Shown: positions 1-5,830, counted from the first letter of the stretch. The stretch is 10,764 nt of DNA from JAVJPJ01 sp040217295 (GCA_964460185.1 CAYWTM010000115.1:1-10764); one strand, 5' to 3'. Notes: generated by a model from the letters alone, not told the origin. A program made the numbers and translations.

Positions 1-348
1 TGGACCAACATCAAGGAACAGGTGGACATGATCGAGATGCCGAACGGCAATCGTCTGATCCTGCTGTCCGAAGGCCGTTTGCTGAACCTCGGCAATGCCA
101 CCGGCCACCCGTCTTTCGTGATGTCGGCATCCTTCACCAACCAGGTGCTCGCGCAGATCGAGTTGTTCACCCGCGGCGAGGAATATGGCAACGAGGTCTA
201 CATCCTGCCCAAGGTTCTGGATGAAAAGGTCGCGCGCCTACATCTGAAAAAGATCGGCGTGAAACTGACTCAGCTGAACAAGGAACAGGCCGATTACATC
301 GGTGTCTCGCAAGAGGGCCCGTTCAAGCCCGAGCATTATCGGTACTGA
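1..348 (+). CDS. ahcY: Adenosylhomocysteinase, C-terminal part (5' truncated by window edge)
   Basis: This is the C-terminal 115 residues of S-adenosylhomocysteine hydrolase, the cytosolic NAD-dependent enzyme that splits S-adenosylhomocysteine into adenosine and homocysteine and so keeps the methyl cycle running. Reading frame 1 is open from the first base (W-T-N-I-K) to TGA at 346-348. The family's C-terminal signature is clear: LLSEGRLLNLGNATGHPSFV, then SASFTNQVLAQIEL, and the terminal KPEHYRY, whose Lys and Tyr reach into the neighbouring subunit's NAD site in characterised family members. The N-terminal substrate domain and most of the Rossmann domain lie upstream of the window. No terminator follows; the next gene starts 6 nt downstream, so the two are probably co-transcribed. 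The identification is very secure. Confidence 0.97.
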   Translation, partial: WTNIKEQVDMIEMPNGNRLILLSEGRLLNLGNATGHPSFVMSASFTNQVLAQIELFTRGEEYGNEVYILPKVLDEKVARLHLKKIGVKLTQLNKEQADYIGVSQEGPFKPEHYRY

Positions 349-354
349 CGCCGC

Positions 355-1332
355 ATGCGAGTGATCATTTACGGGGTCGGCGCGGTCGGAGGGGTGACCG
401 CGGCGGCCCTTTTCTCATCGGGGGCCGAGGTCGTGGGCATCGCACGTGGCGCGATGCTGGACGCCGTGCGTGAGCGGGGCCTGCGCCTGCGCGCTCCGGG
501 GCGGGACGAGACCGTTCCACTGCCGGTGGTGGCGCATCCGGGCGAGGTGGATTGGCGCGCCGACGATGCCGTGATCCTGTGCATGAAGGGGCAGGACACC
601 GAGGCCGCGCTGATGGCGCTGCGCGCGGCGGGCGTGCGGGATCAGCCGATCTTCTGCGCGCAAAATGGTGTCGCGAACGAGCGCGCGGCGCTGCGTATGT
701 TCCCCAACGTGCATGGCATCACGGTAATGATGCCCGCGCTTTACCTGACGCCGGGCGAGGTCGCCGTCTTCACCGAGCCGAAGCTGGGGATCTTCGATCT
801 GGGCCGCTACCCCGGCGGGGTCGATGCCGATGACGCGGCGCTGGCCGCGGTGCTGGACCGGGCCGGGATCGCCTGTTTCCCGCGGCCGGACGTGATGGGG
901 AGCAAGCATGGCAAGCTTCTGTTGAACCTGATGAACGTGCTGAAGGCCGCGCTGGGGTCCCAGGCCGACACGGGCGCGTTGGGCCGCGCGGTGCGGGCCG
1001 AGGCGGAAGCGGTCTATCGCGCGGCGGGGATCGCATGGGATGACGTCGGCATGGAGGACCCCCGGCGGGCCGAGCTGATCCGCCCGGTCGATGCCCTGCC
1101 GGGCGTGGAACGCGTGGGCGGTTCCACCGTCCAGAGCCTCTTGCGCGGCGCAGGCAGCGTCGAGACGGATTTCCTCAACGGGGAAATCACGCTGCTGGGT
1201 CGCCTGCATGGCGTGCCGACACCGGTCAATGCCGCGCTGACGCGCATCGGCGCGCGCATGGCGCGGGACGGGGTGAAACCGGGGGCCTACGCGCTGGACG
1301 AGTTGCGCGCGGTCGTCGCGGCCGGGGGCTGA
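355..1332 (+). CDS. panE: 2-dehydropantoate 2-reductase family protein (ketopantoate reductase)
   Basis: This 325-residue protein belongs to the ketopantoate reductase (PanE/ApbA) family, which uses NADPH to reduce 2-dehydropantoate to pantoate for pantothenate and CoA synthesis. An N-terminal Rossmann fold begins at residue 3 with the dinucleotide loop GVGAVGG (7-13). CMKGQDT (76-82) and QNGVANE (103-109) match the cofactor and substrate loops. The C-terminal domain carries HGKLLLN (185-191; K187 fits the catalytic Lys), S257 and SVETDFLNGEI (268-278; E270 fits the conserved Glu). Length is slightly above the roughly 300 residues usual for the family. The ATG at 355 puts the Rossmann strand right at the N terminus. 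There is no clear ribosome-binding site, so translational coupling to ahcY is likely. Paralogues acting on other 2-oxo acids are common, so the exact substrate is uncertain. Confidence 0.85.
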   Translation: MRVIIYGVGAVGGVTAAALFSSGAEVVGIARGAMLDAVRERGLRLRAPGRDETVPLPVVAHPGEVDWRADDAVILCMKGQDTEAALMALRAAGVRDQPIFCAQNGVANERAALRMFPNVHGITVMMPALYLTPGEVAVFTEPKLGIFDLGRYPGGVDADDAALAAVLDRAGIACFPRPDVMGSKHGKLLLNLMNVLKAALGSQADTGALGRAVRAEAEAVYRAAGIAWDDVGMEDPRRAELIRPVDALPGVERVGGSTVQSLLRGAGSVETDFLNGEITLLGRLHGVPTPVNAALTRIGARMARDGVKPGAYALDELRAVVAAGG

Positions 1333-1355
1333 CGCCGGAGGGGCCTGCGATCCGA

Positions 1356-1370
1356 CCGGGCATGGCCCGG
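1356..1370 (+). repeat. Small perfect hairpin after panE
   Basis: A 6-bp perfect stem (CCGGGC / GCCCGG) with a 3-nt loop lies 24 nt after the panE stop. No T-run follows, so it is at best a weak or Rho-assisted transcript end. It is the only structure seen between panE and the promoter candidate of the next gene. Confidence 0.3.
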
Positions 1371-1398
1371 CGCGTGACCGGCCGATCGACGAGAAGAC

Positions 1399-1429
1399 TT
1401 GCAGGGAATCGATTGAATCCTCCTAAACT
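1399..1429 (+). promoter_or_regulatory. Candidate promoter with two GANTC methylation sites, upstream of the HD gene
   Basis: A TTGCAG -35-like hexamer (1399-1404) and a TAAACT -10-like hexamer (1424-1429) are separated by 19 bp, slightly longer than ideal. Between them lie two GAATC sites (1406-1410 and 1415-1419), which match GANTC, the recognition sequence of the alphaproteobacterial cell-cycle methyltransferase CcrM. The start codon of the HD-domain gene is 28 nt further on, behind a strong ribosome-binding site. The promoter assignment is an inference from motif similarity only. Confidence 0.35.
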
Positions 1430-1456
1430 GGGCGTGAAAATCCAGGAGGGGCGGCG

Positions 1457-2059
1457 ATGGCGCAGACGGTTTCTTTCACGCAGATGAAGGACGGCACCAG
1501 GGAAGAGTACGAGCTGCTCGAGCAGCTGGAAAAACCATTCCTGCGCCTGACCGCGGACCGGGTGCTGGACGAATTGCGCCGGCAGGCCGACGTGACCCTG
1601 GAAGGCTACCGGATCACGCGCCTGGACCACGGGCTGCAATCGGCCACCCGCGCCGAACGGGATGGGGCGGACATCGACTGGATCGTGGCGGCGCTTTGCC
1701 ATGATATCGGCGACGGGCTGGCGCCGCAGAACCATGACCGCATGTCGGCCGAGGTGATCCGGCCTTTCGTGCGATGGGACGTGGCCTGGGTCGTGGAACA
1801 TCACGGCATTTTCCAGATGCTCTACTACGCGCACCACTACGGATGGGATCGCAACGCGCGCGACCAATTCCGCGATCACCCGTGCTTTGACAGCTGTGCC
1901 GAGTTTTGCGAGCGGTGGGATCAATCCAGCTTTGACCCCGACTACGACACCCTGCCGATCGAGCATTTCGAGCCGATGCTGCGAGAGGTCTTTGCCCGCA
2001 AGGCCCATGATCCCGATGTGATCCGCGAAGGCCATGTTTCGGCATTGAGGTCAGCATGA
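1457..2059 (+). CDS. HD-domain protein, PhnZ/TmpB-like metal-ligand pattern
   Basis: This is a 200-residue soluble HD-superfamily protein. Its metal-ligand candidates come in the order H58, H82-D83 (in CHDIGD), H93, H115 or H116 (in VEHHGIF) and D155 (in ERWDQ). That H...HD...H...H...D set, and the C-terminal RWD-type aspartate, resemble the PhnZ/TmpB branch of HD proteins (phosphonate-degrading mixed-valent diiron oxygenases) and myo-inositol oxygenase more than HD nucleotidases. The 24-residue step from the first His to the HD pair is the same as I recall for PhnZ. A canonical AGGAGG (1444-1449) lies 7 nt before ATG 1457. No phosphonate gene is nearby, so the substrate is unknown. The HD fold is secure; oxygenase activity is inference, and a phosphohydrolase remains possible. 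Confidence 0.8.
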   Translation: MAQTVSFTQMKDGTREEYELLEQLEKPFLRLTADRVLDELRRQADVTLEGYRITRLDHGLQSATRAERDGADIDWIVAALCHDIGDGLAPQNHDRMSAEVIRPFVRWDVAWVVEHHGIFQMLYYAHHYGWDRNARDQFRDHPCFDSCAEFCERWDQSSFDPDYDTLPIEHFEPMLREVFARKAHDPDVIREGHVSALRSA

Positions 2060-2109
2060 CGGGTGTATCGGACGGCGCATCATCTTTCCCGCCAAGTTTT
2101 ATCTTTTGA
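2056..2109 (+). CDS. Possible 17-residue overlapping small ORF
   Basis: A 17-codon frame (begins MTGVSDGASS, ends SFIF) starts inside the HD gene's stop through an ATGA overlap. A GAGG lies 5 nt upstream of its ATG, a plausible spacing for coupled re-initiation. Its end overlaps the -35 candidate of the next gene. I recognise no family and the frame is short enough to be chance, so this is only a candidate. Confidence 0.12.
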   Translation: MTGVSDGASSFPPSFIF

Positions 2110-2132
2110 CACAGCAGGCTCTCGGGTAACCT
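2106..2132 (+). promoter_or_regulatory. Candidate sigma-70 type promoter of the DUF2853 gene
   Basis: A consensus -35 TTGACA (2106-2111) is followed by TAACCT (2127-2132), which keeps the three most conserved -10 bases. The spacer of 15 bp is shorter than the usual 16-18. Initiation near 2139 would leave a leader of about 65 nt that contains a possible 6-bp stem (TGGTCG 2144-2149 with CGACCA 2167-2172). The perfect -35 makes this the best promoter in the gap, but it is untested. Confidence 0.4.
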
Positions 2133-2204
2133 TCCGGGGAGCTTGGTCGCCCGGGGGCAGCCAGGACGACCACGGATACATTTGAAACAGGGAGAAACCA
2201 ACAC

Positions 2205-2546
2205 ATGGGCAAAAGAGACGATCTGATCGCACAATACGCCGACGATCTGCGCAACAAATGCGGGATGGAGCCGGATATGGCGCTGCTGACCAAGGTCACC
2301 ATCGGCTGCGGCCCGTCGATCTATGACGCGGACGCCTCGACCGTTGCAGCAAGCCAGCCCGGCGAACTGGAGACCGTGAAACAGAACTTCCTGATGAAAA
2401 AGCTCGGCCTGGCCGACAGCGCCGATCTGGACGCCGCGATTGCCAGCGTGGTCGAGACCTATGGCAAATCCGAGCGCAACAAGTATCGCGCCGTGGTCTA
2501 TTACATGCTGACCAAGCATTTCGGCAAGGAAAGCGTCTACGGCTGA
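2205..2546 (+). CDS. DUF2853 family protein
   Basis: This is a 113-residue soluble, mixed-charge, probably all-helical protein that I recognise as DUF2853, a family of about this length whose function is, to my knowledge, unknown. The typical family features are the start MGKRDDLIAQYADDL, the central VTIGCGPSIYDADAS, and the C-terminal NKYRAVVYYMLTKHFGK. It has no signal peptide, membrane segment or catalytic motif that I can name. The start ATG 2205 is preceded by AGGGAG (2189-2194) at 10 nt. It appears to form its own transcription unit, with a candidate promoter at 2106-2132 and an intrinsic terminator beginning 24 nt after the stop. The family call is confident; no function can be given. 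Confidence 0.9.
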   Translation: MGKRDDLIAQYADDLRNKCGMEPDMALLTKVTIGCGPSIYDADASTVAASQPGELETVKQNFLMKKLGLADSADLDAAIASVVETYGKSERNKYRAVVYYMLTKHFGKESVYG

Positions 2547-2569
2547 AAAACCGGCCTGTCTGCCATGTC

Positions 2570-2604
2570 ACGGCCCGCCGGAAATGGCGGGCCGTTTGCA
2601 TTTT
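2570..2604 (+). terminator. Intrinsic terminator of the DUF2853 gene
   Basis: A perfect 10-bp stem (ACGGCCCGCC 2570-2579 / GGCGGGCCGT 2586-2595) with a 6-nt loop is followed by the T-rich but interrupted run TTGCATTTT. It lies 24 nt beyond the DUF2853 stop codon and points along the plus strand. Confidence 0.8.
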
Positions 2605-2668
2605 GCTCGAATTTTTCTGGCTATTTCTTTGCGCCATGGCGCGGCTTGGAGTACCTGTTTTGCCACGC

Positions 2669-2697
2669 CTGACCAGGATGGACGGGCCCGACATATC
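2669..2697 (+). promoter_or_regulatory. Candidate promoter of the small-RNA candidate
   Basis: CTGACC (2669-2674) and CATATC (2692-2697) resemble -35 and -10 hexamers at an exact 17-bp spacing. Initiation would fall near 2700-2705, just at the start of a two-hairpin segment that ends in a strong terminator. Both hexamers are imperfect, so confidence is low. Confidence 0.25.
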
Positions 2698-2699
2698 TA

Positions 2700-2761
2700 C
2701 ACGCGGAGCGAGGAACGCGTGGGTGGTGGAGGGTCCCGAACGGTCGGGACCCTCCTTTTTT
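2700..2761 (+). ncRNA. Candidate short small RNA ending in a strong terminator
   Basis: The segment folds on paper into two hairpins. The first is a 6-bp stem (CACGCG 2700-2705 / CGCGTG 2716-2721) with a purine-rich 10-nt loop GAGCGAGGAA. The second is the perfect 12-bp terminator that follows. The nearest coding gene has already been terminated about 100 nt upstream, so this second terminator needs its own transcript or serves as a fail-safe. A promoter-like pair sits at the right distance upstream. The layout (promoter, hairpin, G-rich linker, terminator) is typical of a small RNA of about 60 nt, but I match it to no named RNA family. Confidence 0.3.
2728..2761 (+). terminator. Very strong intrinsic terminator (orphan)
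   Basis: A perfect 12-bp stem (GGAGGGTCCCGA 2728-2739 / TCGGGACCCTCC 2744-2755) closes a 4-nt loop (ACGG) and runs straight into six Ts (2756-2761). It works only along the plus strand: the other side has no T-run for minus-strand transcripts. No open reading frame ends just before it. Confidence 0.9.
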
Positions 2762-2867
2762 GCGGCTCTGGTGCGGGCCGTTTTCGGGGCCGACACAGCA
2801 TCACCCGATCACTTTCGACAAGGTATCCGGGTGGCTTGTGGTGAGTGCCGCCATCCGACTGTCCGGG

Positions 2868-2887
2868 ACGTCCGGCCAAACGGACGT
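2868..2887 (-). terminator. Weak terminator-like hairpin downstream of the secreted zincin-like gene
   Basis: A perfect 7-bp stem (ACGTCCG 2868-2874 / CGGACGT 2881-2887) with a 6-nt loop lies 20 nt beyond the stop of the minus-strand gene. No T-run follows on the minus strand, so termination here would be weak or Rho-dependent. Confidence 0.35.
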
Positions 2888-2907
2888 GTCACCATCGCGG
2901 TAGCCGA

Positions 2908-3600
2908 TCAGTTTTCGGGCCGGGCAAAGGTCGCTTCGCCATCGACGATGCGGCGCACCAGATCACAGCCATTTCCCTCGGCACTGAAATGAAGCCATGC
3001 GTTGGCGGAAAATCTCCGTGGTTCCAGCCTGTAGATCCATATGTTGATCAGTCCCTCACGCGGCGTCTCGAGCCTCGCGGCGTCAAGGATCACGCCGCGC
3101 CAGGCGGGCGGCATCAGGTCAAGCTCCATCGCGGCGGCGATATATTCATGATCCACCACGTCCACCGGCCGCCCCTGCGCGCTCTGATCCAACAGCGCAT
3201 GCGAAAGTTCGTGCGCAAGAAGGGACCGCAACAACACCTCGGGCGGCAGCGCGCCATAGGCGGTATCGGGGGCAAGCAACTCGGCGTAACGCTCGGGTGC
3301 CGTTATCCGGATCCTGTCGAAATCGCAGTCATAGGCCGCAAGGCAATCGGCAACCGGATGGCTGACCGTGTCGACGATCCGAAGGGTGACGGGCCGGGTT
3401 TGCGACAGCCCGCAAAGCAACAGGCGATCTGCCGCTGCGACAGCCGCCTCGCACAGGGTTGCCTGCAGATGCGGGCTGGCCGCCTCAACCACAAATCGGG
3501 AGTCCGGGCAGGCAATGGGCTGCGCGGCTGCCCATCCCGCTGCAAGCAGCATCGGCAACACCAGGACCAGTCGATGGTGTGTCACGGCGTATCTTTCCAT
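2908..3600 (-). CDS. Exported zincin-like protein with HELSH motif (DUF6639-like)
   Basis: This 230-residue protein has a Sec signal peptide: positive N terminus, hydrophobic core about residues 11-21, and a probable cleavage after A24-A25-A26, before Q27. The centre holds HELSH (130-134), the HExxH zinc-protease signature. H151-E152 in DHEYIAAAMEL lies 17 residues further on, and E152 is a candidate third ligand of gluzincin type. Six cysteines (31, 50, 63, 86, 92, 212) remain after cleavage, which suits disulfides in the periplasm. I believe this corresponds to the family labelled DUF6639, but recall is uncertain. The ATG at 3600 has AGGTGA only about 1 nt upstream; a GTG five codons in (3585) would be better spaced from a GGAAAG. 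It is divergent from the LysE-type gene. Protease activity is inferred. Confidence 0.75.
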   Translation of the reverse strand: MERYAVTHHRLVLVLPMLLAAGWAAAQPIACPDSRFVVEAASPHLQATLCEAAVAAADRLLLCGLSQTRPVTLRIVDTVSHPVADCLAAYDCDFDRIRITAPERYAELLAPDTAYGALPPEVLLRSLLAHELSHALLDQSAQGRPVDVVDHEYIAAAMELDLMPPAWRGVILDAARLETPREGLINIWIYRLEPRRFSANAWLHFSAEGNGCDLVRRIVDGEATFARPEN

Positions 3601-3684
3601 TTCACCTGTGCCGACAGTTCACCATTGCACCGCGTCAGACCAAGACTTTTTTCCACCCGTGCCGGTCGGCCCTCACGAGCCGGC

Positions 3685-3714
3685 TTGACACGCCGCAAAT
3701 TCCATCCCGATGGT
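3685..3714 (+). promoter_or_regulatory. Candidate promoter of the LysE-family gene
   Basis: A perfect TTGACA (3685-3690) is followed after 18 bp by GATGGT (3709-3714), which keeps the A, T and final T of the -10 consensus. Initiation would fall near 3721, leaving a leader of about 26 nt before ATG 3747. A 12-bp palindrome TTTCCCGGGAAA (3714-3725) spans the end of the -10 region and the expected start site, a natural position for an operator. Confidence 0.4.
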
Positions 3715-3730
3715 TTCCCGGGAAATCACC

Positions 3731-3745
3731 ATGGGCAGACCCTGA
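3731..3745 (+). other. Four-codon leader frame (M-G-R-P) just before the LysE-family start
   Basis: ATG GGC AGA CCC TGA ends one base before the ATG of the exporter gene. It follows GGGAAA at a plausible ribosome-binding distance, whereas the exporter ATG itself has no good ribosome-binding site. It could act by termination-reinitiation, or be chance. Confidence 0.15.
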
Positions 3746-3746
3746 A

Positions 3747-4385
3747 ATGGCCACGACCGACATCGCTGCCTTTATCGTTGTCGCATCGTTGCTTGTGATG
3801 TCACCGGGGCCGAATGGAGTGCTGATCGCAAAGACCGTTCCCACATCCGGACGGATGGCGGGCTTTGCAAATATCGCCGGGTTCGTGACCGCCTTTTTCG
3901 TCCACGGAACCCTGTCCATCATCGGCATCTCGATTATTCTCGTGCAGTCCGCCATCGCATTTGCGGCGCTGAAATACGTCGGGGCGGCCTATCTTTGCTG
4001 GATAGGGCTCAGGGCACTCCATGCAGCATGGAAAGGCGATATGGTGGCCGGCCCGACCGCGCCGGCAAGACGCCAGCGGACCCTGGTTCGGGCCTATTTC
4101 GAAGGGTTCCTGACCAATGCGCTGAACCCCAAGGTGTCGATGTTCTATCTTGCGGCGTTCCCGCAATTCATCACCATCGGCGAAACCCCGATGGCCTGGG
4201 CCTTTTTGCTCGTGTTCGTGCACGCGATGATCAACGCGGTCTGGTTTACCGCGATGATACTTCTGTTCGCGCAGTTGACGGGCATGACGCGCAATGGCGC
4301 GTTTCAGCGCGGATTGAAGGGATTGACCGGGATCGTGTTTGTCGGGTTCGGCATCAAGCTTGCCACCTACAGGCTGCCGGTCTGA
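3747..4385 (+). CDS. LysE/RhtB-family translocator (amino-acid or metabolite exporter)
   Basis: This 212-residue inner-membrane protein of the LysE/RhtB family exports amino acids or related small molecules, probably by proton antiport. About six hydrophobic segments are visible (roughly 5-25, 38-62, 64-92, 112-140, 148-176, 190-208). Family signatures are SPGPNGVLIAKT (19-30), KYVGAAYLCWIGLRAL (76-91) and FEGFLTNALNPKVSMFYLA (118-136), with the NPK motif after the third segment. Length matches the usual 200-215. The frame is open far upstream, but the ATG at 3747 is the one that puts SPGPN at its normal place about 19 residues in; longer versions would add an unrelated polar stretch. Only a weak ribosome-binding site precedes it. 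The substrate cannot be read from sequence. Confidence 0.92.
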   Translation: MATTDIAAFIVVASLLVMSPGPNGVLIAKTVPTSGRMAGFANIAGFVTAFFVHGTLSIIGISIILVQSAIAFAALKYVGAAYLCWIGLRALHAAWKGDMVAGPTAPARRQRTLVRAYFEGFLTNALNPKVSMFYLAAFPQFITIGETPMAWAFLLVFVHAMINAVWFTAMILLFAQLTGMTRNGAFQRGLKGLTGIVFVGFGIKLATYRLPV

Positions 4386-4466
4386 AACGCATGCAGGCGC
4401 GCCATGCCATCGGCGATGGCTGGTCGCAGCCAGGGCCAAGACCATGTCTGGGCCATGCGCAACGCC
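4386..4466. other. Convergent intergenic spacer with small hairpins
   Basis: The 81-bp spacer between the convergent exporter and EVE-domain genes holds two overlapping inverted repeats: GCCATC 4406-4411 / GATGGC 4415-4420 (3-nt loop) and TGGCT 4417-4421 / AGCCA 4428-4432. Neither is followed by a T-run on either strand, so they are at most weak terminators. Confidence 0.35.
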
Positions 4467-4883
4467 CTACCCCAACCCGCCCATCCGGCAGATGATCGCC
4501 CATTCCGCATCGGTCACGGGTTGCACGGACAGGCGCGAGTTCTTCACCAGCACCATGCCGGCCAGATCCTCACGCGCCTTGATATCGTCAAGCGTGACGG
4601 GGGTCGGCAAGGTCTCCACCGCCTTGATATCCACGCAATCCCATCGCGGATCGTCCGTGGTGGAATCCGGATGCGAAGGGGCGATCACCTCGACAATTCC
4701 GACAACGGCCTTTTCGGTTTGCGAATGGTAGAAAAACCCCCGGTCACCCACCGCCATTTCGCGCATGAAATTCCGCGCCTGGTAGTTGCGCACGCCGTTC
4801 CATTCCTCGCCCGCGTCCCCCTGGGCGAGCTGGTCGTCCCACGACCAGGTGGACGGTTCGGATTTGAATAGCCAGTAGCGCAT
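4467..4883 (-). CDS. EVE domain-containing protein
   Basis: This 138-residue protein is a single EVE domain, a PUA/YTH-like fold thought to bind modified bases in nucleic acids (human THYN1 is a relative). The family pattern runs end to end: MRYWLFKSEPSTWSWDDQ at the start, then WNGVRNYQARNFM, VGDRGFFYHS, EKAVVGIVEVI, the HPD motif, PVTLDDIKA, and SRLSVQPVTDAEWAIIC near the end. I prefer ATG 4883 over an in-frame GTG at 4892. The ATG has GGAG 8 nt upstream and gives the usual family start, while the GTG overlaps that GGAG. It follows gpsA with a 5-nt gap and is the last gene of the tsaD-gpsA operon. No methyltransferase or restriction gene is adjacent, so a housekeeping RNA or DNA role is more likely than defence. 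Confidence 0.93.
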   Translation of the reverse strand: MRYWLFKSEPSTWSWDDQLAQGDAGEEWNGVRNYQARNFMREMAVGDRGFFYHSQTEKAVVGIVEVIAPSHPDSTTDDPRWDCVDIKAVETLPTPVTLDDIKAREDLAGMVLVKNSRLSVQPVTDAEWAIICRMGGLG

Positions 4884-4888
4884 GAGCG

Positions 4889-5830
4889 TCACTCCGATTT
4901 CAGGGGACGGTTAAGAAGGGTATCGGCGATGGAGGCGAAATCCGCCGCGCCATCGGCCAGCGCGGCAACGGCATCGCTGATCGGAGTGTCCAGATCAGAC
5001 CGGGCGGCAATCTGGCGGGCGGTATGAAGCCCTTCGACGGTGACGTCGCCGGGCAGGTTTTCGCCCCGCGCCAGCGCCATGCCAAAGCGGAAATTGCGCG
5101 ATTTCTCGGACCCGCAGGTCAGGATCAGGTCGCCAAGCCCGGACAGGCCCGTCAGGGTTGCGGGATCGGCGCCCGCTGCCTCGGCCACCCGGACCAGTTC
5201 GGCAAAGCCACGGGCCATCAGCGCGGCCCGCGCGCTGTCGCCCAGCCCCGCACCGATGACGGCCCCCGCCGCGATGGCGATAACGTTCTTCAGCGCGCCG
5301 CCCAGTTCCGCGCCAATGACATCCGTTGTGCGGTAAAGCCGCAACAGCGGCGTCGACAGAATATCCTGAAGCGTGGCCCCGATATCGTCATCGGCGCAGG
5401 CCAGCGTCAGGGCGGTCGGCAACCCGGCCGCGATATCCACGGCAAAGCTGGGTCCGGTCAGTTGCGCGGGGGTGGCGCGCGTGTGGTGGGCGATCAGCGC
5501 GGTCGGGCCAAGCCCGGTCGCCCGGTCGATGCCCTTGGCCGTCGAAACCAGCGTGTCGGCGGCAAGGGGCGCGTCCGACAGAACCGCGCCAAGGCTTTGG
5601 GTGGGAAGGGCCAAAAGCGCGGTGTCTGCCGTCAGCCGCGACAGGTCCGACGTGACCCGCAGGCCCATGGGAAAGGCATGGCCTGGCAGGCGTCTTGTAT
5701 TCTCGCGGGCGGCCTGCATCGCATCCGCCCCGTCGCGCGCCCAAAGCGTCACGTCATGCCCGGCCCGGGCATAGGTGATGGCCAGTGCCGTGCCAAAGGC
5801 GCCAGCGCCGATGATATCAATGCGGCTCAT
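4889..5830 (-). CDS. gpsA: Glycerol-3-phosphate dehydrogenase [NAD(P)+]
   Basis: This 313-residue cytosolic enzyme reduces dihydroxyacetone phosphate to sn-glycerol 3-phosphate, the backbone precursor of phospholipids. The N-terminal Rossmann domain opens with IIGAGAFGTALA (6-17; nucleotide loop GAGAFG at 8-13). ALPTQSL (74-80), STAKGID (96-102, K99) and TGPSFAVDIA (125-134) follow. The C-terminal helical domain has GGALKNVIAIAAG (177-189, catalytic-type K181), GLSGLGDLILTC (228-239) and the substrate-binding KSRNFRFG (243-250). All expected catalytic residues are present and the length is slightly short of the common 320-340. Its ATG overlaps the tsaD stop by 4 nt (ATGA), so translation is probably coupled to tsaD. 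Confidence 0.97.
   Translation of the reverse strand: MSRIDIIGAGAFGTALAITYARAGHDVTLWARDGADAMQAARENTRRLPGHAFPMGLRVTSDLSRLTADTALLALPTQSLGAVLSDAPLAADTLVSTAKGIDRATGLGPTALIAHHTRATPAQLTGPSFAVDIAAGLPTALTLACADDDIGATLQDILSTPLLRLYRTTDVIGAELGGALKNVIAIAAGAVIGAGLGDSARAALMARGFAELVRVAEAAGADPATLTGLSGLGDLILTCGSEKSRNFRFGMALARGENLPGDVTVEGLHTARQIAARSDLDTPISDAVAALADGAADFASIADTLLNRPLKSE

Larger units (their letters stand above)
2547..2907. other. 361-bp region without a protein gene
   Basis: This gap between the DUF2853 gene and the convergent secreted-protein gene holds the DUF2853 terminator, a 12-bp palindrome GCGCCATGGCGC (2631-2642), the small-RNA candidate with its terminator, and a hairpin at 2868-2887. 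The stretch 2762-2867 shows nothing I can name. Open frames across it run through both terminators and are not credible genes. Confidence 0.7.

Noticed and set aside
415..1209. Minus-strand open frame (264 codons) opposite panE
   Set aside because: It lies antisense to a protein with intact Rossmann and catalytic motifs; no recognisable domain and shadow-type composition.
1226..2035. Minus-strand open frame (269 codons) opposite the HD gene, and a similar one at 1614-2519
   Set aside because: Both are antisense to the HD and DUF2853 genes, which have ribosome-binding sites and family motifs; the frames also cross a promoter region.
2631..2642. Palindrome GCGCCATGGCGC as an operator or attachment site
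   Set aside because: A single 12-bp GC-rich palindrome is expected by chance in this composition; no partner repeat, integrase or regulator is nearby.
2603..2992. Plus-strand open frames across the gene-free gap (129 codons and neighbours)
   Set aside because: They read through a 12-bp, T6 terminator and into the antisense of the secreted-protein gene; no ribosome-binding site or family match.
4884..4892. GTG start for the EVE protein at 4892
   Set aside because: It overlaps the GGAG that is best used as ribosome-binding site for ATG 4883, and the family normally begins at the xYWLFKSEP motif.
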